Assembly (NCBI GenBank): GCA_937865685.1
Contig: CALMGU010000120.1
Coordinates: 1-64,000, forward strand
Reading direction: 5' to 3'
Length of the DNA stretch: 64,000 nucleotides
From: an uncultured Alphaproteobacteria bacterium
GTDB taxonomy: Bacteria > Pseudomonadota > Alphaproteobacteria > Micropepsales > Micropepsaceae
Shown: positions 60,381-64,000 of the stretch, piece after piece
Position numbering within the stretch: position 1 is the first letter of the stretch
Layout: every line of letters starts with the position of its first letter
The notes under the pieces: generated by a model
The model's input: the letters and a program-made list of their open reading frames with translations, nothing else
Database searches by the model: none
Told to the model about the DNA's origin: nothing
Program-made: the position numbers and the translations under genes

Positions 60381-61292
60381 CTCCGGCGCTTGGCGCGCAT
60401 CCTCGTTCCAGGGGCAGAACTGCTCCTTGGACGCGTTGACCGCTTCGGCGATATGGCGCCGCACTTCCGTGACCCGGTGCGAACGGTGCGTGTCCGGATG
60501 GGAGATCAGCCAGTAGCTGCGGACGAATTGAAGATGCGGCAGGATCCGCCGGAAGTTGGAAACATGTTTGGCCGCATAATCGTGCAGGATGGCGATGCCG
60601 TTCCCCGCGCGGACCGCTTCCATCTGACCCACCACGCTGCCGCATTCGAAGCGGCGCGGCATGCTGGCGGCAAGCTCGCGCCCATAATCCAGTGACGGCG
60701 TGTGAATCAGGTCATCGACATAGGTCACGAACAGATGCTGCTTGAGGTCTTCCTCGCTGCGGATCGGCGGCTTGCCGCGCAGATATTCTTCCGAGGCATA
60801 AAGGCTGAGCGTGTAGTCTGTCAGTTTCTGGATGATCAAATTGCCTTGAACGGGCCGGTCCAAAGTGATCACGATGTCGGCTTCACGCCGCGACAGCGAG
60901 AAGGTGCGGGGCAGGGGAACCAGTTGGATCAAGAGGTCCGAATGCCGGGCGGACAATTCCGCCAGCTTCGCGGCCAGAAAATAATTGCCCAACCCGTCCG
61001 GCGCGCCCACCCGGACCGTGCCGCGGATCGCGCCGATGGTTCCGGAAAGCGCGGATTCCAGTTGAAGGAATTCGGATTCGACTTTCTCGGCCGACGCCAT
61101 CAACGCTTCGCCCGCCGATGTCAGGGTGCATCCATTGACATGGCGTTCCAGGAGCTTGGTCTGCAGTTCTTCTTCCAGGGCCGTCAGCTGGCGCCCCACG
61201 GTGGCGTGGTTAAGGCCCAGGATCCGCGCGGCGGCCAGCATCTGCCCGCTTCGTGCCACGGCTAGGAAAATACGCGCCCGGTCCCACTCCAT
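60363..61292 (-). CDS. LysR-family transcriptional regulator
   Basis: 309 residues. The HTH region reads [20 protein letters not shown] and [20 protein letters not shown], and the effector domain includes [20 protein letters not shown]. It is divergent from mmsA across a 197-bp region with a GATGTG/CACATC dyad, so it probably controls mmsA and the CoA-transferase gene. The related element at 59669-59709 suggests it also acts on the M28-like operon. Confidence 0.9.
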   Translation of the reverse strand: MEWDRARIFLAVARSGQMLAAARILGLNHATVGRQLTALEEELQTKLLERHVNGCTLTSAGEALMASAEKVESEFLQLESALSGTIGAIRGTVRVGAPDGLGNYFLAAKLAELSARHSDLLIQLVPLPRTFSLSRREADIVITLDRPVQGNLIIQKLTDYTLSLYASEEYLRGKPPIRSEEDLKQHLFVTYVDDLIHTPSLDYGRELAASMPRRFECGSVVGQMEAVRAGNGIAILHDYAAKHVSNFRRILPHLQFVRSYWLISHPDTHRSHRVTEVRRHIAEAVNASKEQFCPWNEDARQAPELVDQA

Positions 61293-61342
61293 CCTCTAAT
61301 GTTAGCTTTTGCACACCGGACTGGCAATATTGCCCTAAGTGA

Positions 61343-61383
61343 TGTGAATTTTTGCACATCAGAAGCGCAACTTTGTCGATTGC
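61343..61383. promoter_or_regulatory. 41-bp repeated element, copy 2 (LysR/mmsA intergenic region)
   Basis: Second copy of the element at 59669-59709. Here TGTG and TGCACATC form the dyad GATGTG (61341-61346) and CACATC (61355-61360). A further TTTTGCACA occurs at 61307-61315, giving a direct repeat with TTTTGCACA at 61350-61358. It lies about 110-150 bp before mmsA and 50-90 bp from the LysR start. Confidence 0.6.
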
Positions 61384-61489
61384 CTGCCCAGCGGCTTGTG
61401 AAAATATGCCTCGCCGACGCTAGCGGCGCGCAAACCGCCGCAACAATTCGCAGCCGAATGACTGAAAATCCGCAATCGAAAGAGGCGCT

Positions 61490-63004
61490 ATGAACACCGT
61501 CGAAATCGGGACCTCCACGGTCAACAATTTCATTGATGGCCACATCGTGCCCGGCAGCACCGGCCGGACGCAGGATATTTTCAATCCGGCGACCGGACGA
61601 AAGGCGCGGAGCGTCTGTTTGTCATCGGCTGCGGATGTCGATGCGGCGGTTCAAGCGGCCAAGGCCGCATTCCCCGCTTGGGCAAACCTGCCGCCCCTGC
61701 GCCGCGTCCGGCTGATGAACAAATATCTGGCGCTGGTGAATGCCCATAAGGACGATCTGGCGCGGGCCATCACCGCCGAGCATGGCAAAGTCTTTTCCGA
61801 TGCCAAGGGCGAAGTGGAACGCGGCATCGACATCATCGAATTCGCCTGCGGCATGCCCCAGCTTCTGAAAGGCGATTTCACGGACCAGGTTTCCACCAAT
61901 ATCGACAATTGGACGTTGCGCCAGCCGCTGGGCGTGGTCGCCGGCATCACCCCGTTCAATTTTCCGGTGATGGTGCCTGCCTGGATGTATCCGATCGCGA
62001 TCGCGGCGGGAAACACCTTTGTCCTCAAGCCCAGCCCCATCGATCCCACGCCGTCCCTCATGGTGGCCGAACTGATGCGCGAGGCGGGCTTCCCCAAAGG
62101 CGTGTTCAATGTGGTTCAGGGCGACAAGGAAGCTGTCGACGCCTTGCTGGCGCATGAGGATGTGCAGGCGGTCTCGTTCGTGGGATCGACTCCCATTGCC
62201 AATTATATTTACGAGACCGGCGCGCGGGCCGGAAAGCGCGTGCAGGCGCTGGGCGGCGCCAAGAACCATCTGGTGGCGATGCCCGATGCCGATCCCGAAA
62301 AAGTGGTCGATGCCTTGATGGGCGCGGCTTACGGTTCCGCCGGCGAGCGTTGCATGGCGATCTCGGTGGCGGTGCTGGTGGGATCGGCGGCGGATGCGGT
62401 CATTCCCCTGCTGATGAAGCGGGCCAAGGAATTGAACATCGGCAATGGCATGAATGACGCCACCGAAATGGGTCCGATCGTCACCAATGTGGCCCGGCAG
62501 CGGATCGTGGGCTACATCGACAAGGGCGTGGCGGAAGGCGCATCCTTGCTGATGGATGGCCGCGAATATGTGGTGCCTGGTCACGAGGAAGGGTTCTTCC
62601 TGGGCCCCACGCTGTTCGATCACGTCAAGCCGGGAATGACGATCCACCGGGAAGAGATATTCGGGCCGGTGCTTTGCTGCATGCGCGTCGCGACCATGGA
62701 AGAAGCGATCAACCTGATCAACGCCCACGAATTCGCCAACGGCGTGAGCTGCTTTACCAGCGATGGCCATGCGGCGCGCGAGTTCGGTCGCAACATCCAT
62801 TGCGGCATGGTCGGCATCAATGTCCCCATTCCCGTGCCGATGGCCTGGCACGGCTTTGGCGGCTGGAAGCGCAGCCTGTTCGGCGACATGCATATCTATG
62901 GCGAAGAAGGCGTGCGCTTTTACACCCGCCAGAAATCGATCATGCAGCGCTGGCCGGACAGCATCGCAAAGGGTGCCGAATTCCAGATGCCGGTTTCGCG
63001 TTAA
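61490..63004 (+). CDS. mmsA: CoA-acylating methylmalonate-semialdehyde dehydrogenase
   Basis: 504 residues, usual length. The catalytic Cys288 is in [11 protein letters not shown]. The Glu general base of ordinary aldehyde dehydrogenases is absent and ALGGAKNH stands in its place, the mark of CoA-dependent MmsA. Other family pieces are [20 protein letters not shown] and [13 protein letters not shown]. It converts methylmalonate semialdehyde (valine route) or malonate semialdehyde (beta-alanine route) to propionyl- or acetyl-CoA. A CoA-transferase gene follows after 25 bp. Confidence 0.93.
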   Translation: MNTVEIGTSTVNNFIDGHIVPGSTGRTQDIFNPATGRKARSVCLSSAADVDAAVQAAKAAFPAWANLPPLRRVRLMNKYLALVNAHKDDLARAITAEHGKVFSDAKGEVERGIDIIEFACGMPQLLKGDFTDQVSTNIDNWTLRQPLGVVAGITPFNFPVMVPAWMYPIAIAAGNTFVLKPSPIDPTPSLMVAELMREAGFPKGVFNVVQGDKEAVDALLAHEDVQAVSFVGSTPIANYIYETGARAGKRVQALGGAKNHLVAMPDADPEKVVDALMGAAYGSAGERCMAISVAVLVGSAADAVIPLLMKRAKELNIGNGMNDATEMGPIVTNVARQRIVGYIDKGVAEGASLLMDGREYVVPGHEEGFFLGPTLFDHVKPGMTIHREEIFGPVLCCMRVATMEEAINLINAHEFANGVSCFTSDGHAAREFGRNIHCGMVGINVPIPVPMAWHGFGGWKRSLFGDMHIYGEEGVRFYTRQKSIMQRWPDSIAKGAEFQMPVSR

Positions 63005-63029
63005 AAACAAGAGTTCCTGGGAGGGAGCG

Positions 63030-64000
63030 ATGCAGACGGAAGAGCTCCGAAAGGGGCCTCTGGAAGGTATTACGGTTCTGGACTTCTCGCGGGTGCTGGC
63101 AGGACCTTATTGCACCATGATCCTGGCCGATTTGGGCGCCCGGGTGATCAAGATCGAGAAGTTCGGAACCGGCGACGACACGCGCGCCTTCGGGCCGTTC
63201 GTGGATGGCGAGTCCGCCTATTTCATGTGCTTCAACCGGGGCAAGGAAAGCATCGTCCTGGACATCAAATCGCCGCGCGACCGCGAACTGCTGGAGCGGC
63301 TGTTGGACGAAGCCGATGTGGTGGTGGAGAATTTCCGTCCCGGCGTGATGGACCGGTTGGGCTACGGCGCTGAGCGTCTGGCGAAAACCCATCCGCATAT
63401 CATCTATGCCTCCGTCTCCGGCTTCGGCCATAGCGGCCCTTTCAGCGATCTTCCGGGCTACGACATGGTGGTGCAGGCAATGGGCGGCATCATGAGCCTG
63501 ACGGGCTGGCCGGATGGGCCGCCGTCGCGGGTGGGCACCAGCTTCGGCGATCTGGGCGCGGCGTTGTTCGCCACCGTGGGCATTTTGGCGTCGCTTTATA
63601 AGCGAAACCAGAATGCGCAGGGCGCGCGCGTGGATATCGGCATGTTGGATTGCCAGGCGGCGCTGATGGAGACGGCCCTGGCCCGCTATGACGCGGAAGG
63701 CAAAGTCCCCAACCGGACCGGGGACAGCCATCCCTCGCTGGCGCCGTTCGAGAGCTTCGCGGCCAAGGACGGGCGGATCGTGATTGCCGCGGGCAATGAC
63801 ACGCTGTTCGTGTTGATGGCCGATGCTTTGGGCGCGCCGGAACTGGCGTTGCAGGCGCCCTTCGCCACCAACGATCTGCGCTGCCAGAACCGGCCGCAGA
63901 TGGTGAAGGCGATTGAGGCGGTGACCAGAACCCAGAATGTCCAGCATTGGGTGGACAGGCTGAACGAGGCAGGCGTGCCCTGTTCGCCGATCAACACCAT
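63030..64000 (+). CDS. CaiB/BaiF family CoA-transferase (3' end outside window)
   Basis: At least 323 residues, open to the window edge. GGGAGGG precedes the ATG. The family III CoA-transferase pattern is clear: GITVLDFSRVLAGPYCTMIL, ADLGARVIKIEKFGTGDDTR, NRGKESIVLDIKSP, NFRPGVMDRLGYG and a catalytic Asp in RVDIGMLDCQAALME. It moves CoA between carboxylic acids. In an operon with mmsA it probably activates an acid for the same degradation route. Confidence 0.9.
   Translation, partial: MQTEELRKGPLEGITVLDFSRVLAGPYCTMILADLGARVIKIEKFGTGDDTRAFGPFVDGESAYFMCFNRGKESIVLDIKSPRDRELLERLLDEADVVVENFRPGVMDRLGYGAERLAKTHPHIIYASVSGFGHSGPFSDLPGYDMVVQAMGGIMSLTGWPDGPPSRVGTSFGDLGAALFATVGILASLYKRNQNAQGARVDIGMLDCQAALMETALARYDAEGKVPNRTGDSHPSLAPFESFAAKDGRIVIAAGNDTLFVLMADALGAPELALQAPFATNDLRCQNRPQMVKAIEAVTRTQNVQHWVDRLNEAGVPCSPINT

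Noticed and set aside
1..64000. Mobile elements, prophage, CRISPR arrays, tRNA or rRNA genes
   Set aside because: I looked for transposase-like frames, regularly spaced repeats, tRNA T-loop sequences and integrases and found none; a dedicated scan (tRNAscan, CRISPR finder) could confirm.

Overview
The window is GC-rich, densely coded DNA of an alphaproteobacterial chromosome. The main support is a Caulobacter-style Flp/Tad pilus locus (flp pilin, cpaA, cpaB, cpaC, cpaE, cpaF, tadB, tadC, tadD) with CtrA-like TTAACC half-sites in front of the pilin, plus TonB-dependent uptake, many Tat/Sec-exported enzymes and LysR regulators. I see no rRNA, tRNA, insertion sequence, prophage or CRISPR array. 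The genus cannot be decided from what is visible; Caulobacterales, Sphingomonadales and Micropepsales-like lineages are all possible.

Layout. 0-0.9 kb: 3' part of hrpB. 1.3-3.6 kb: three TadG/TadE-like pilus proteins. 3.7-6.4 kb: ABC exporter (ATPase and permease) with an isoprenylcysteine-methyltransferase-like membrane protein between them. 6.4-7.3 kb: PAP2-type membrane phosphatase (minus strand). 7.7-17.9 kb: the tad/cpa operon, from pilin to prepilin peptidase, followed by a 43-codon membrane-protein ORF. 18-22.1 kb: exported FAH-family protein, secreted RidA-like protein, and a compact flavin module (ApbE, FMN-binding protein, NqrB/RnfD-like membrane protein). 22.2-24 kb: cupin, a truncated gene remnant, PhzF-family protein. 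24.1-32.2 kb: PepSY-like protein, two-component system and a tripartite heavy-metal-type RND efflux pump with DUF3240.

32.3-64 kb is a catabolic and uptake region: two orphan TRAP solute-binding proteins, an LVIVD-repeat protein, two exported YtcJ-type amidohydrolases, an unknown polytopic protein, a LysR regulator, 3-hydroxyanthranilate 3,4-dioxygenase, a DapA-superfamily lyase, a TonB receptor, an aspartate-dehydrogenase-like enzyme, a beta-propeller, a Tat-exported aminotransferase, kynureninase, an APC amino-acid permease, a GabD-like aldehyde dehydrogenase, a second LysR, a YpfJ-type metalloprotease, two tandem M28-like proteins, a small ferritin-like protein, a third LysR, mmsA and the start of a CaiB/BaiF CoA-transferase. 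The suggested theme is scavenging of peptides, amino acids or kynurenine-type aromatics, with hydrolysis and transamination partly outside the cytoplasm, and with kynureninase and 3-hydroxyanthranilate dioxygenase inside.

The most notable non-coding signals are two repeated operator-like sequences. One (about 45 bp) lies in front of both the dioxygenase operon and the TonB receptor. The other (41 bp) lies in front of both the M28-like operon and mmsA. There is also a structured, terminator-ended intergenic segment near 59.7-59.87 kb that looks like a small RNA. The M28-like pair carries His-His where the family has its catalytic Glu-Glu.
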